This document shows positions 1 through 9,074 of a stretch of 64,000 nt of DNA, in pieces. Positions within the stretch are counted from its first letter, which is position 1, and every line of letters begins with the position of its first letter. Under the pieces are notes generated by a model that was not told where the DNA came from, ran no database searches, and saw only the letters and a program-made list of their open reading frames with translations. The position numbers and the translations under genes are program-made. This stretch comes from Sphingobacterium arenae (GTDB lineage: Bacteria > Bacteroidota > Bacteroidia > Sphingobacteriales > Sphingobacteriaceae): contig NZ_JACNYK010000003.1 of assembly GCF_014692505.1 (NCBI RefSeq), positions 248,001-312,000 on the forward strand. Reading direction: 5' to 3'.

Positions 1-144
1 TGCACTGTTTGATAGGTAATCGGTATTGTTTTTTCCTGTGACAAACGAGTAGGACATCAAAAAAAGCTGTTTAATTTCTCCCCGAGGATACAGGTGTGAC
101 AAAGTTTCTTGATAGACGTTCGCGATATCCCTAAAATTTTTCAT
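1..144 (-). CDS. prmC: PrmC release-factor glutamine methyltransferase, N-terminal part (cut by window edge)
   Basis: The minus strand is open from an ATG at 144 to the window edge, giving 48 residues that start MKNFRDIANVYQETL and continue LYPRGEIKQLFLMSY. This resembles the helical N-terminal domain of Bacteroidota PrmC (HemK), which methylates the GGQ glutamine of release factors 1 and 2 through its later Rossmann domain. The catalytic NPPY motif lies outside the window. The gene faces away from ribD, a common arrangement in Bacteroidota. The assignment rests on a short, less conserved domain plus context. Confidence 0.6.
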   Translation of the reverse strand, partial: MKNFRDIANVYQETLSHLYPRGEIKQLFLMSYSFVTGKNNTDYLSNSA

Positions 145-446
145 CAGAATAATTTGTTTTTTAAAGGTGATGAAGCTATCATGAGTGGTTTATTCTTTTC
201 GGTTTGTGAATTTAGCGAACTCATGATGGTTTCATTAGAATTATTATTAATGCGTGTTGAATTTTATGCGCGCTAATGAACTCGTTACACTCGGTTTATT
301 CTTTAACTACAATGAGGCTCATATAAACTCGCCATATCTGGAGCTGATGATAATTTACGACGGATTCATTTATATAAAATCAAGGCACAAATTTACAAAA
401 GCTGTTTACACTTTCGATATTCTTTGTTAAATATTAAGTTTGTATT
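145..446. other. Divergent intergenic region prmC/ribD
   Basis: This is a 302-bp AT-rich spacer between two divergent genes, so both promoters should lie here. I see no FMN riboswitch before ribD (no conserved RFN GGGGC or GGGUGAAA blocks) and no convincing small ORF. TATTCTTTG at 417-425, about 20 nt before the ribD start, is one base longer than the Bacteroidota -7 consensus TAnnTTTG and is only a weak candidate. Confidence 0.4.
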
Positions 447-1505
447 ATGGTACAAGACGAAAGGTATATGCAACGTTGCTTGGATTTGGCGACTTTGGGA
501 GCGAGTACGGTTAGTCCTAATCCGATGGTAGGTGCGGTCATTTTGCACGATGGAATCATCATCGGAGAAGGTTATACATCACCCTACGGCGGATCGCATG
601 CTGAAGTGAACGCGATACAAGATGCCTATCAAAAGTTGGGCAAAGCCGAAGCGAGGAACCGCTTTTGTAAATCTACAATGTATGTTAGTCTGGAACCTTG
701 TTCTCATTTTGGAAAAACCCCCCCCTGTGCCGATATGCTCGTCGAATTACAATTCGAGCGGGTGGTTATCGGTTGTCTTGATACCTTTTCAAAAGTAAAT
801 GGAGAAGGATTTAAAAAGTTACAAGGGGGGGGTATAGATGCTATTGTAGGGGTATTAGAGAAGGCTTGTTTGTTTGTTAATAGACGGTTTTTTACACGTA
901 TTCAGCAGCAGCGGCCCTATGTTATTTTGAAATGGGCGCAAACTCTTGATGGTTTATTCTCGCCGGAAGACGCTGCACAACAATGGATAAGCAATACCGC
1001 TAGCAAACAACTGGTGCATAAATGGAGAGGGGAGGAGGATGCAATATTGGTAGGTACATCAACGGCACTTATTGACAACCCAAGTTTGACGACACGTTTA
1101 TGGAATGGTAAAAACCCTAAACGTATATTGATCGATAAAGAATTAGCCGTACCGACGGATGCGGCAATTTTTAATGAGGAGGCCGAAACTATTATATTCA
1201 ATGCACATCAGACAGATTGGCAAAAGAACAGAAAATTTATTGCTTTAGAACATTTTGATCTTTATCTTCCTCAACAGCTACTCTATCAGCTATATTTGAT
1301 GGACGTACAATCCTTGATTGTGGAGGGGGGAGCAAAAACGCTACAATCATTCATTGATGCAGGAATGTGGGATGAGGCCCGTGTTTTCGTATCCCAAAAT
1401 TGCTGGGGTCAGGGTAAGCTTGCGCCGCGACTGACAGCAAGAGTAGACGCTACGGAAAAAGTGGGTGACGACGAATTGAGATTTTATTTCAACAGGAAAG
1501 TTTAA
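447..1505 (+). CDS. ribD: Bifunctional riboflavin biosynthesis deaminase/reductase RibD
   Basis: RibD carries out two successive cytosolic steps of riboflavin synthesis: deamination of 2,5-diamino-6-ribosylamino-pyrimidinone phosphate and NADPH reduction of the ribosyl side chain. The N-terminal deaminase domain (about residues 1-145) has the zinc site HAE (51-53) and PCSHFGKTPPC (84-94; ligands His51, Cys85, Cys94). The C-terminal reductase domain (about 155-350) contains WAQTLDG and the late VEGGAKTLQSF motif. The 352-aa length is normal for the family. The coding sequence contains a run of eight C (718-725) and a run of eight G (825-832), yet the frame is intact. The 3' end overlaps a convergent gene by 4 bp. 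Confidence 0.95.
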   Translation: MVQDERYMQRCLDLATLGASTVSPNPMVGAVILHDGIIIGEGYTSPYGGSHAEVNAIQDAYQKLGKAEARNRFCKSTMYVSLEPCSHFGKTPPCADMLVELQFERVVIGCLDTFSKVNGEGFKKLQGGGIDAIVGVLEKACLFVNRRFFTRIQQQRPYVILKWAQTLDGLFSPEDAAQQWISNTASKQLVHKWRGEEDAILVGTSTALIDNPSLTTRLWNGKNPKRILIDKELAVPTDAAIFNEEAETIIFNAHQTDWQKNRKFIALEHFDLYLPQQLLYQLYLMDVQSLIVEGGAKTLQSFIDAGMWDEARVFVSQNCWGQGKLAPRLTARVDATEKVGDDELRFYFNRKV

Positions 1506-1888
1506 TGCACTTTGGGCGTGTCCAGAAGATCGGTCACGTAGCCCAGTACTTCCTGTTCTGTATGTCCGTCTTCCAACATGGAGAACGTGAGATAGGCAGC
1601 ATATATCTCGGCACTGAATACGACATGTTTATCAGAAACTATTTTGTCGATTACATCTTCGTTTACATCCATTCCAATGTGATGTAGTTCATTATGTAGA
1701 TTGGTAGAAATTGTGCTATGCCCTTCTCCAGAAGCAAAGGCAGCGATGATATGTAGTATTAACTTATCTAATATTTCTGTACTAATTTTGGTCGCTTTTT
1801 CACCATAATCATTTATGTCTATTCTTCTCTTAGCACTGTTGACAATTTTATCCCAAATAAGGTATTCCGTTTTAGTGTGCATAGCCAT
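1502..1888 (-). CDS. Hypothetical 128-aa helical protein
   Basis: I do not recognise this family. The product is 128 aa, mostly predicted helix, acidic toward the C-terminus (MLEDGHTEQEVLGYVTDLLD), with no signal peptide, membrane segment or cysteine-rich motif, so it is probably cytosolic. It starts MAMHTKTEYLIWDKIV; an alternative start is Met3. Its stop overlaps the end of ribD by 4 bp in convergent orientation, leaving no room for a separate terminator. The open frame and well-formed amphipathic pattern favour a real gene. Confidence 0.65.
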   Translation of the reverse strand: MAMHTKTEYLIWDKIVNSAKRRIDINDYGEKATKISTEILDKLILHIIAAFASGEGHSTISTNLHNELHHIGMDVNEDVIDKIVSDKHVVFSAEIYAAYLTFSMLEDGHTEQEVLGYVTDLLDTPKVH

Positions 1889-1966
1889 GAAGTTTATAAT
1901 CTACCTTAAAGGTAACAAAAAGAAAAAATACACCCAAAAAAATAATAATTGTATTTTTTTAATAGG

Positions 1967-2620
1967 CTAAGCTACACGTAGTATCTCGGCGAGTTCCTTA
2001 TGCCCTTTTTCAAGAGCCAGATCGGAAGCAGTCATACCCATTTCCGTTTTTATGGAGACATCTGCCCCGTTTTCCAGCAGGACAATAATCATCTCAATAT
2101 TGCCTTGTTGTGCCGCGATGTGTAAAGGGGTAATACGAGCATGTTGAGCAACGTTTACATTTGCACCCCCTTCGATTAACATTTTACTGATTTGGTCGTA
2201 TCCTCCAGTAAGTGCTGTATGTAGTGGGTATACATGGTACCCATTTTGTGAACAGATATTGGGATCAGCGCCCTTTGCTAGCAGCGTTTGAATGACTTTT
2301 TCTTGGCCGAAATGTGTGGCAATGCCTAATGGCGTAAAACCATGTGTGGAAACTTCGTCGAGCGCTTGTGGTTTTTGTTTAAGCATAGTCTCAATCTGCT
2401 GTGCCAAGCCAATAGCACAGGATTCGTGAATTGTAATAGTGGTTAGATGGTTTAATATCGTTTTGATTACTTGGTCTTTATGATAATAACATGCGAGTAA
2501 TAGGGGAGATATATCATGGCTTGTTTGCTCTCTCAATAGCTCCGGATGTTCTGTCAATAATATCTCCAAGTCATGGTGATTACCAGTTTCTATGTATTCT
2601 TCTAACTTATATAAGCTCAT
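1967..2620 (-). CDS. Ankyrin repeat protein
   Basis: The 217-aa product is built almost entirely of ankyrin repeats, protein-binding helix-turn-helix-loop units. Clear repeats include HGFTPLGIATHFGQEKVI, YPLHTALTGGYDQISKML, ARITPLHIAAQQGNIEMI and MGMTASDLALEKGHKEL; the first two units (about residues 37-90) are degenerate. The TPLHIAA signature and GADPN/GADVS turns are present. There is no signal peptide or membrane helix, so the protein is probably cytosolic. The binding partner cannot be predicted. A 78-bp gap separates it from the next gene on the same strand. Confidence 0.9.
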   Translation of the reverse strand: MSLYKLEEYIETGNHHDLEILLTEHPELLREQTSHDISPLLLACYYHKDQVIKTILNHLTTITIHESCAIGLAQQIETMLKQKPQALDEVSTHGFTPLGIATHFGQEKVIQTLLAKGADPNICSQNGYHVYPLHTALTGGYDQISKMLIEGGANVNVAQHARITPLHIAAQQGNIEMIIVLLENGADVSIKTEMGMTASDLALEKGHKELAEILRVA

Positions 2621-2861
2621 CGCATCTTTTTTGAAGTTTACGAATTAAATAAAATTTTGTGAAAAATGGATGAAATGTGAATAAGATTTGATGTGTTTAT
2701 AAAAATAAGAATAGGTTGAAGGGGAGAGACGGTATGCTATTCTGCGTGTAGCTATACGTCGACATTTGTCAAGAAACTTCTGCAAATGCTGATTTATTGT
2801 CAATTTAAAATTTACTTTTGTATTAGCCCTCCCAAAGGGCATGTTTTTCATAGGTAGATGT

Positions 2862-2886
2862 AGGGCCGAATGTTATGTTCGGCCCT
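2862..2886 (-). terminator. Rho-independent terminator after SRPBCC gene
   Basis: AGGGCCGAA (2862-2870) pairs with TTCGGCCCT (2878-2886) around a 7-nt loop. It lies 45 bp beyond the stop of the SRPBCC gene (2931-3362, minus). The rest of the 310-bp gap 2621-2930 has no gene I can support. Confidence 0.6.
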
Positions 2887-2930
2887 TACTTTTTCGCTAT
2901 TTGGCGAGTATCTATAATTCAATGCATTGG

Positions 2931-3362
2931 TCAGTGTTTGTTAGTGTTGCCATAAACTCTTTCTACGTAGTTCTTGAAGTTATCGAGAATCGATTGCCAG
3001 CCCTCTCGTTGCATATCGATCGGATTTTCGTCTTCCGGATCGAATGTGGTGATCACTTTGGTGGTATCCCCTTTGCTCCTAAACTCGATGTTGACTTGAC
3101 GACCGTCCGGCATAATGTAAGCAATGTGTTTAAACGGCTCGATGGTCGTATAAGTGCCTTCGAAATCAAACCCAAAACTTCCATCTTTAGCTTCCATTCT
3201 GTTCTTAAACTTGCCACCTACACGCAAGTCGTTTGTCGAACTTGTACAATGCCAGTCGTCTGAAGCTTGATTCCATTGCATAATATCCTCCGAAGAATTA
3301 TAGGCATTCCAAATTGTTTCTACGCGCTGGTTAACGGAGGTGGAAATTGTAATACGTTCCAT
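2931..3362 (-). CDS. SRPBCC (AHSA1/START-like) domain protein
   Basis: The 143-aa single-domain protein matches the SRPBCC/AHSA1 fold, a small hydrophobic-ligand cavity protein. Evidence is the N-terminal MERITISTSVNQRVETIWNA strand-helix, the SSEDIMQWNQASDDWHCTSS segment, VGGKFKNRMEAKDG, and the C-terminal long helix QREGWQSILDNFKNYVE. It is cytosolic and its ligand is unknown. It lies 9 bp downstream of a VOC protein on the same strand, and the two are probably co-transcribed; such small AHSA1 and VOC genes often neighbour each other. A terminator hairpin follows it. Confidence 0.88.
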   Translation of the reverse strand: MERITISTSVNQRVETIWNAYNSSEDIMQWNQASDDWHCTSSTNDLRVGGKFKNRMEAKDGSFGFDFEGTYTTIEPFKHIAYIMPDGRQVNIEFRSKGDTTKVITTFDPEDENPIDMQREGWQSILDNFKNYVERVYGNTNKH

Positions 3363-3371
3363 AACTTGTTT

Positions 3372-3737
3372 TTATTTACTTTTTATCAATAATATATTGT
3401 CGGTCGGATCCTTTATCCAATGCATGGATGAATCTATTTTTTCTATTTCATCACATATAGTAACATCGTTTACACGTAGATAGTTTGTTGCACTTTCTAT
3501 ATCCTCGGTACACACTTCCAGCCATATTTTTGAATTTGTTATTTCTTTTACACAATCTAGCCATAAGATGTTTTGTCCAAACACCATTCGATGTGTAGCC
3601 AGTACTGTGGGATGCGTGATAGGTACTTTTTCTAATTCAAACAGGAGGATGTCTCTATAAAAAGCTACTGTTTCATCGTATTTTTCTGACGGGATCTTCA
3701 TTACAATATTTACACCACCTTTAAATCTAAAGTCCAT
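3372..3737 (-). CDS. VOC (glyoxalase/bleomycin resistance) family protein
   Basis: The 121-aa product has the paired beta-alpha-beta-beta-beta layout of the vicinal oxygen chelate family, with MKIPSEKYDETVAFYRDIL opening module one and KIWLEVCTEDIESATNYL opening module two, and a final WIKDPTDNILLI strand typical of these proteins. The substrate cannot be deduced. It is cytosolic and sits 9 bp upstream of the SRPBCC gene, probably as a two-gene unit. No clear metal-ligand set is evident, so it may bind rather than convert its ligand. Confidence 0.85.
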   Translation of the reverse strand: MDFRFKGGVNIVMKIPSEKYDETVAFYRDILLFELEKVPITHPTVLATHRMVFGQNILWLDCVKEITNSKIWLEVCTEDIESATNYLRVNDVTICDEIEKIDSSMHWIKDPTDNILLIKSK

Positions 3738-3825
3738 AACAAAATAGCGCTTTGGTTTTTAACTACTCAAAAATACCGTAATGCATCTTGGGACCACTTA
3801 CCTTAGGACAAGTTTTCGAAACGTA

Positions 3826-4404
3826 CTATTTCCCTACTAACTCTTTTCTAATACGACTAAGCGAGGTATCGGTGATACCCAAAAAGGTGGCAATATGTTT
3901 TAATGGTGCTTGTTGAAAGATAAAGGGCTTCTCCGCTAGTAATTGCCTATATCGATCTATTGCCGATAAGCTGATGATGTCTATCGCTCTTTTTTTTGTG
4001 ATAAGTAGTTGGTAGGCCATCCATGCCCGCCCCCATTCGGCTAATGCCGGAATGGTTTCAAACAAACCTTGGAATTGTTCTAGTTTGATTTTCCACAGGA
4101 TACAATCGGTTATGCATACAATATTCTCTTGTGTGGGGATATGATGAAATATAGAAGCTACTTCAATAACGACATCATCCGGACAAAAGAAGTTTGTGCT
4201 GATATCGTTGCCTTCGTAATCATGGACGAAAGAACGGGCTATACCTTCCTCCAGTATATAGTAACAATCGCTAATTTGTCCTTCTCGTAATAACAAATCA
4301 CCCTTCTTACAAGATATTTTCTCATGCTGATCTATAATTCGTTCAATGTCCGCAAATGACATAGATGGATATTGGTAGACTCGGCGAAGTTTATCTGGAT
4401 ACAT
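3826..4404 (-). CDS. Crp/Fnr family transcriptional regulator
   Basis: I place the start at ATG 4404 (MYPDKLRRVYQY); the frame is open further upstream to 4467, but that extension would run into the end of the preceding gene. The 192-aa protein has a cyclic-nucleotide-binding fold (about residues 20-120: KKGDLLLREGQISDCYYILEEG) and a C-terminal helix-turn-helix (HIATFLGITDTSLSRIR). Proteins of this type are common in Bacteroidota as one-component regulators; the RxS cAMP-binding pocket is not evident, so the effector is unknown. It follows the DUF5686 gene by 52 bp on the same strand. Confidence 0.88.
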   Translation of the reverse strand: MYPDKLRRVYQYPSMSFADIERIIDQHEKISCKKGDLLLREGQISDCYYILEEGIARSFVHDYEGNDISTNFFCPDDVVIEVASIFHHIPTQENIVCITDCILWKIKLEQFQGLFETIPALAEWGRAWMAYQLLITKKRAIDIISLSAIDRYRQLLAEKPFIFQQAPLKHIATFLGITDTSLSRIRKELVGK

Positions 4405-4456
4405 AGCAGATTTTTGTTTTAAAAATAGATTATTTTTTGAACAAAACACATACCAT

Positions 4457-7057
4457 TTAAAAATCAAATTTCACTCTGACCCGTATTCCATGCTTCGGTA
4501 CGTCGGGTTGATCGAGATAATTTAGCCGTTTTACATAATCTACTCGAAGAAATTTAAAGATATTGGTTAAGCCCACGCTAGCTTCTACATATGGTTTATT
4601 GCCAAACCCATATGTAATCGGGTCGTTATCTTCATTCTTTTGAAAATCGAATACATTATTTGTATAGGCCGGATTATTTTCGTCGCGCAAACCTCCGTAA
4701 ATAGCTTTCACACTGAATACCTCACGCCATTTTAGTTTTTTTATCAACGGGATTTTGTTCAATATAAACCCGTTCATGTAATATTGTATATTTGCAGAGA
4801 CGGAATGATCGCTTACAAATTCGAGAAAATTCATAAGGTTATATGATCGTAGCTGATAAGCATACGTTTGGTTTGCTCGATGGATATTCAGAAACGGGAA
4901 GGGGATATGGTTACCTAGAATATAGTTTCCTTCTATATTTACATCGGCGTAGCCTAATTGTGAAAAATAAAAACGTTTATCTGCACCCAAAGTAAAATTA
5001 TGATAATCGTATTCTCCACCTAAAACATCCTTAAGACCAGCAACATAGTTCAGATAAAAGATCGGATATTTATTATATATTGGCGTTCGATACAGTTTGC
5101 CTTGATAGAATTCTTCATGAGGCGCATACCGCAAACCTATCGAAAGTTCGGTTGTGTTTATCTCATTAAACAGTCTGTTGTTTCCTTGGTTATCCAACAT
5201 CTGATAAGTTAAAATACCCGCGGGTTGTTGCCGCCATTTCGATAAACCAATAAGGTAGGAGAAATTATTTTCAAATTCACGCTTGTATTCTAGACGGTAA
5301 ATATCGTTGTACAAATAGCGCTCATTTTCGCCCCGCTTAAACGATAGCAGAAAATTGTCTTCTTGGACGAAATCCAGATTTTGACCAGGAATTTTGGTGT
5401 CGCGCATGATGGATGCCCGCAAATAATGCTGCGGAAAGGTGTATACCGACTTATTGTTGAGTGCATACGTTCCGCTGAAGAAATATTTCCATTTTTCGTC
5501 CTTAAATCCGTAAGCGGTATAGGCTTCTGCGTAAAACCGCTTACTTAATCTGTCCGTTGTACGACCTCCTATCCGTAACCTAAATCCTTCTACTGGGTTA
5601 AAGCTATAAAAGGTATTGACTGGGCCGACTTCTACTGGTCCAGCTTGTTTGTAACCAGATAAAATCAAAGCACTGATATCCATAAAACGTTGGAAGGAAG
5701 GAATAAGCTGTAAAGTGTCGATGTTGCGATATATGTTTTGCTCATTGGGCTTCAATGCAATCGGACGATGGGTGGCCCAATATGTTTCATCTAACGTTGT
5801 GTCACTTTCTTGAAAAACTTTTACGACAGATGGTCCTGCATAAATGCTATCGGGTTGGGCAACCCCCGTTCTGAAATCATCGAAAGTCACTGTACGATTG
5901 CCTTTGATGCCTGTGCCTTTATCGGTTAAGGAGAAATCCAATCCTAAGGAACTAGTTTGTAGATAATAGCGTTTATGCCCATCCTGTTTAAAGTCTAATT
6001 TGACATCCAGATCGCGGACAAAATTTAGATTAATGTCGTCTGAGACACTGAGATCTGCACGTTTGACAGCATATTTCCCATCCAGGGTAACGTATAATTT
6101 TCCTTGAAAAAGGAGATCCGCTTTATTACGTGGAAAGAAACTTAATTCTACTAAGTAGGGAGTTTCTGTTTTGACAGTATCCGTAATGTAGAACCTATAG
6201 AATGTAGGAGATGAACCGGCAATCGGACTTAAAAACTGATTTGTTACCAATTCGATATTGCTTTCATAAATATCGATGTCTTGATAGAGTTTATTGAAAT
6301 AGGCACTTAAACCATCGTTATCTACAAATTTTGGGTCGAATTGTGCCCGCTGTTCTGCCAAAATGAGTTGTTTTGTCGTATTTGGTTTCTTACGGGTGTA
6401 CACTTGTGATAATCTTTCTTCTATAAAAGCCGGAAGTGTGTAACCTCTACTATTTCCTGTTTCTACATCCTCTTTTTCAAACAGAAATTGGTAATTCTTG
6501 AATATTTTCCGGTTCTTGAACTTTTCAGATAAGTTGCTCAATCCTAAAGAGACTTTCTCATATTGACGATACTCGGCATATTCATAAGAAGCAAGCCGGT
6601 TTTCATCTTTATGTGCTATAACTTTACGGATAAGTTCAACTGCAGGGTTGTTTTTGTTAGAATATTTTGCTCGCCTCGGCGCTGTAATCGCAACGGTTTC
6701 GATCGTATGCTCCTCTGGCACTAAATAAATCGTTAATTCTTGATAGGTTTCATTGCTGATGCTTACATCTTGCGACTCATATCCAACAAAGGAGATACGG
6801 ATTTTCGAAAAATTCGGATTAACTTTTAATATAAAATCCCCGTGATCATCTGTCGACGCTGCTGTAGTGGATCCTATGGCTGCGACGGTGGCGTAGCCAA
6901 TTGGTTCCTTATTGGTGACGTCCATTACTTTCCCTTTTATATGAAGGGATTGACCAAACGACAAAACCGAATATAAGAAGAATACGATAAAGATTCTAAA
7001 CTTTAAACCATATGCTAACAGCGTGTTGATAGTTGATGTTGCGTGATAACTTGACAT
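4457..7057 (-). CDS. DUF5686 / carboxypeptidase-like regulatory domain outer-membrane protein
   Basis: The 866-aa protein begins with a signal peptide (hydrophobic core about residues 19-34, ending SFGQS), then a CarboxypepD_reg-like beta-sandwich (about 38-125: IKGKVMDVTNKEPIGYATV) as found at the N-terminus of SusC-like receptors. The rest matches DUF5686, a Bacteroidota family with a predicted C-terminal beta-barrel; the sequence ends RVRVKFDF with a terminal Phe typical of outer-membrane proteins. No TonB box or plug domain is apparent, so it is not a standard TonB receptor. Function is unknown; related proteins are annotated as outer-membrane proteins of unknown role. The Crp/Fnr gene lies just downstream. 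Confidence 0.88.
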   Translation of the reverse strand: MSSYHATSTINTLLAYGLKFRIFIVFFLYSVLSFGQSLHIKGKVMDVTNKEPIGYATVAAIGSTTAASTDDHGDFILKVNPNFSKIRISFVGYESQDVSISNETYQELTIYLVPEEHTIETVAITAPRRAKYSNKNNPAVELIRKVIAHKDENRLASYEYAEYRQYEKVSLGLSNLSEKFKNRKIFKNYQFLFEKEDVETGNSRGYTLPAFIEERLSQVYTRKKPNTTKQLILAEQRAQFDPKFVDNDGLSAYFNKLYQDIDIYESNIELVTNQFLSPIAGSSPTFYRFYITDTVKTETPYLVELSFFPRNKADLLFQGKLYVTLDGKYAVKRADLSVSDDINLNFVRDLDVKLDFKQDGHKRYYLQTSSLGLDFSLTDKGTGIKGNRTVTFDDFRTGVAQPDSIYAGPSVVKVFQESDTTLDETYWATHRPIALKPNEQNIYRNIDTLQLIPSFQRFMDISALILSGYKQAGPVEVGPVNTFYSFNPVEGFRLRIGGRTTDRLSKRFYAEAYTAYGFKDEKWKYFFSGTYALNNKSVYTFPQHYLRASIMRDTKIPGQNLDFVQEDNFLLSFKRGENERYLYNDIYRLEYKREFENNFSYLIGLSKWRQQPAGILTYQMLDNQGNNRLFNEINTTELSIGLRYAPHEEFYQGKLYRTPIYNKYPIFYLNYVAGLKDVLGGEYDYHNFTLGADKRFYFSQLGYADVNIEGNYILGNHIPFPFLNIHRANQTYAYQLRSYNLMNFLEFVSDHSVSANIQYYMNGFILNKIPLIKKLKWREVFSVKAIYGGLRDENNPAYTNNVFDFQKNEDNDPITYGFGNKPYVEASVGLTNIFKFLRVDYVKRLNYLDQPDVPKHGIRVRVKFDF

Positions 7058-7219
7058 AGTGCCTCCCTTTATAAACCCTTTTGACTTTTAAACTAATGTA
7101 GTCAGTTTATGAGGGTTCGGACAAAAGTAATAATACTTTAATTGATTTTGAAAGGAGAAATCTCTCTGGAATAGATTGTGACGTTTTCTTGATAAATAGT
7201 GTTTATTGCTTAATTTTTA

Positions 7220-8905
7220 TCAAAAAGGATCATCTGCGGTAAACGTGATGTGTTTTCCTGTTCGGGGATGAATAAATTGGATATGTCCCGCATGAAGGTG
7301 CAGTCTATCAGCTCGTTGCCCGTATAAGTCATCTCCCAATATGGGCACGTGGAGTCCCTCGTGATGCGCGGCATGAACGCGAAGCTGGTGCGTACGTCCA
7401 GTCAATGGGAAAAAGTGAATACGTGTGTGTCCGTTTTCATAAGCAAGTACGTCGAATTTCGTTTTTGCAGGTTTGCCGTACTTATAACATACCACCTGCC
7501 GAGGTCGGTCGTCTAAATCGACACGAAGGGGTAAATCGATAATTCCGGTTTGTTGTGGCGATATCCCATCTAGTATAGCAGTATATCGTTTTATAACAGT
7601 ATGTTGTATAAATTGTTTTTGGATGAAGTGATGTGCTTCTTTATGCTTAGCCAGTACCAAGAGACCCGAAGTCGACATGTCTAACCGATGTATAATAACA
7701 GGTCCGGAAATCTCCGGATATTGCGTTCGTATCCGACTATAGACGGAGTCAGATATGTGGATACCTGGAACAGAAAGAAACTCCGAAGGTTTATTAATAA
7801 CAATAATGTCATGATCTTCATGCACGATATCAAACGTCCGTCCATGTGCGGGATTAGCACGCATGGGGTCAGGAGCTACATCTAAACCTTGTAGCATGTG
7901 TGATAGTATAGGTTCGCATTTACTTTTACATGCGGGATAAAAATTTTTGTGCTTTCTAACTTCGGAAGATGGCGAAACTCCCCACCAAAATTCCGCCATA
8001 CAAATGGGCTTTAGTTGCTGCTGGTATGCATACTGTAGCAATTTTGGAGCTGCGCACTCGCCAGCACCTGCCGGAGGAGTAGGCTTGTTGTTTTCCGTAA
8101 AGATGACTAACACATTTTTCTTTTCCCCTCGGGCATTCAAAAATTGATATTGTGCAAACAATCGTTGCTGGAGTGTCGCCGATTTTAATTTTCGGCGGTT
8201 CCTTAAGTCTTCTATTTGCTGTTGCTTATCCTGAATTAATGCTTCGATGGAGTGAAGCTGCTCTTTCCATTTGGTTTTAAGAACAGCGTATTCGTGTTGG
8301 TCGCGGTAGCTTTGTTTGATAAGATCGGCGTCTAATAATTGATAATTAATAGCGGATAGAAGGCCGCTGTTTTTCTCTCTTATTTTTTTTCGTTTTGCTT
8401 TTTCGACTTTCATATGGAGGCGATATGTCTTTAGCTCTTCGTCAGCATTTTGTTGTGCTTCCGTAAGCTGCCGAAGGAGTGTGGAGAGAGAGGGAGAACC
8501 TTCTAGATCCGTTATTTGCCGGTTTAATTTGTTTATTTGTTCTTCTTCGTGCAAGAAAAAACTCTCTTGTATCAACATATCAAAAACAGGGGGGACAAAG
8601 TGCGCATGTCGATTTGTGCCAGCCAACTTTCCAGAACAGGCTGCCAAATAGCCTAATTGACCATCTTCTCTTTCCACCACCAATACACCAAACATCTTAC
8701 CAATAGCTGGGCCTTCTGTTGGTTGCAAACCAAAATTATGGACGAAATCTTGCTGCGTTTCTAGATATCCTTGCAATTCTGCAGCTGCTATTTTGCTAAG
8801 TTCATCCGGTTCGTAATAAAACGGAAAAGTAAATACTTTTGGTTTAGTTAGTGCGGTGATATCTGATTGAAAGGTATGAAAAAAAGTGGAATTGTTGACA
8901 ACCAT
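7220..8905 (-). CDS. RluA-family pseudouridine synthase with long coiled-coil N-terminal extension
   Basis: The C-terminal third (about residues 360-555) is a RluA-type RNA pseudouridine synthase: DIIVINKPSEFLSVPG, the catalytic HRLDMSTSGLLVLAKH (Asp is the nucleophile) and GRTHQLRVHAAH. Ahead of it are about 350 extra residues: a globular part (1-115) and a charged coiled coil (about 120-240). An S4 domain is not evident. The 561-aa length is roughly twice that of simple RluA enzymes. Proteins with this layout occur in several bacteria as RluA family enzymes; the RNA target is not known. It is a single gene flanked by spacers on both sides. Confidence 0.9.
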   Translation of the reverse strand: MVVNNSTFFHTFQSDITALTKPKVFTFPFYYEPDELSKIAAAELQGYLETQQDFVHNFGLQPTEGPAIGKMFGVLVVEREDGQLGYLAACSGKLAGTNRHAHFVPPVFDMLIQESFFLHEEEQINKLNRQITDLEGSPSLSTLLRQLTEAQQNADEELKTYRLHMKVEKAKRKKIREKNSGLLSAINYQLLDADLIKQSYRDQHEYAVLKTKWKEQLHSIEALIQDKQQQIEDLRNRRKLKSATLQQRLFAQYQFLNARGEKKNVLVIFTENNKPTPPAGAGECAAPKLLQYAYQQQLKPICMAEFWWGVSPSSEVRKHKNFYPACKSKCEPILSHMLQGLDVAPDPMRANPAHGRTFDIVHEDHDIIVINKPSEFLSVPGIHISDSVYSRIRTQYPEISGPVIIHRLDMSTSGLLVLAKHKEAHHFIQKQFIQHTVIKRYTAILDGISPQQTGIIDLPLRVDLDDRPRQVVCYKYGKPAKTKFDVLAYENGHTRIHFFPLTGRTHQLRVHAAHHEGLHVPILGDDLYGQRADRLHLHAGHIQFIHPRTGKHITFTADDPF

Positions 8906-9074
8906 GCGGACGATAATCTTTGTATGACAAAAATAGGGAAAATAAACAAAAACTCGTAAATTGTGTTAATCTCAAAAGGAGAACATTTATGCTATTTTAT
9001 AAGTCGCAATTGATTTCTTTTTGGTCTGTTCGAATGGTTCTCTTTAGATAATTTAAATTTTAATTTACGATAAT

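Noticed and set aside
145-446. FMN riboswitch before ribD
   Set aside because: None of the conserved RFN blocks is present in the spacer.
2645-2851. 68-codon minus-strand frame in the spacer before the ankyrin gene
   Set aside because: It is basic and Tyr/Phe-rich without a family pattern, and lies in a spacer next to a terminator; no support for translation.
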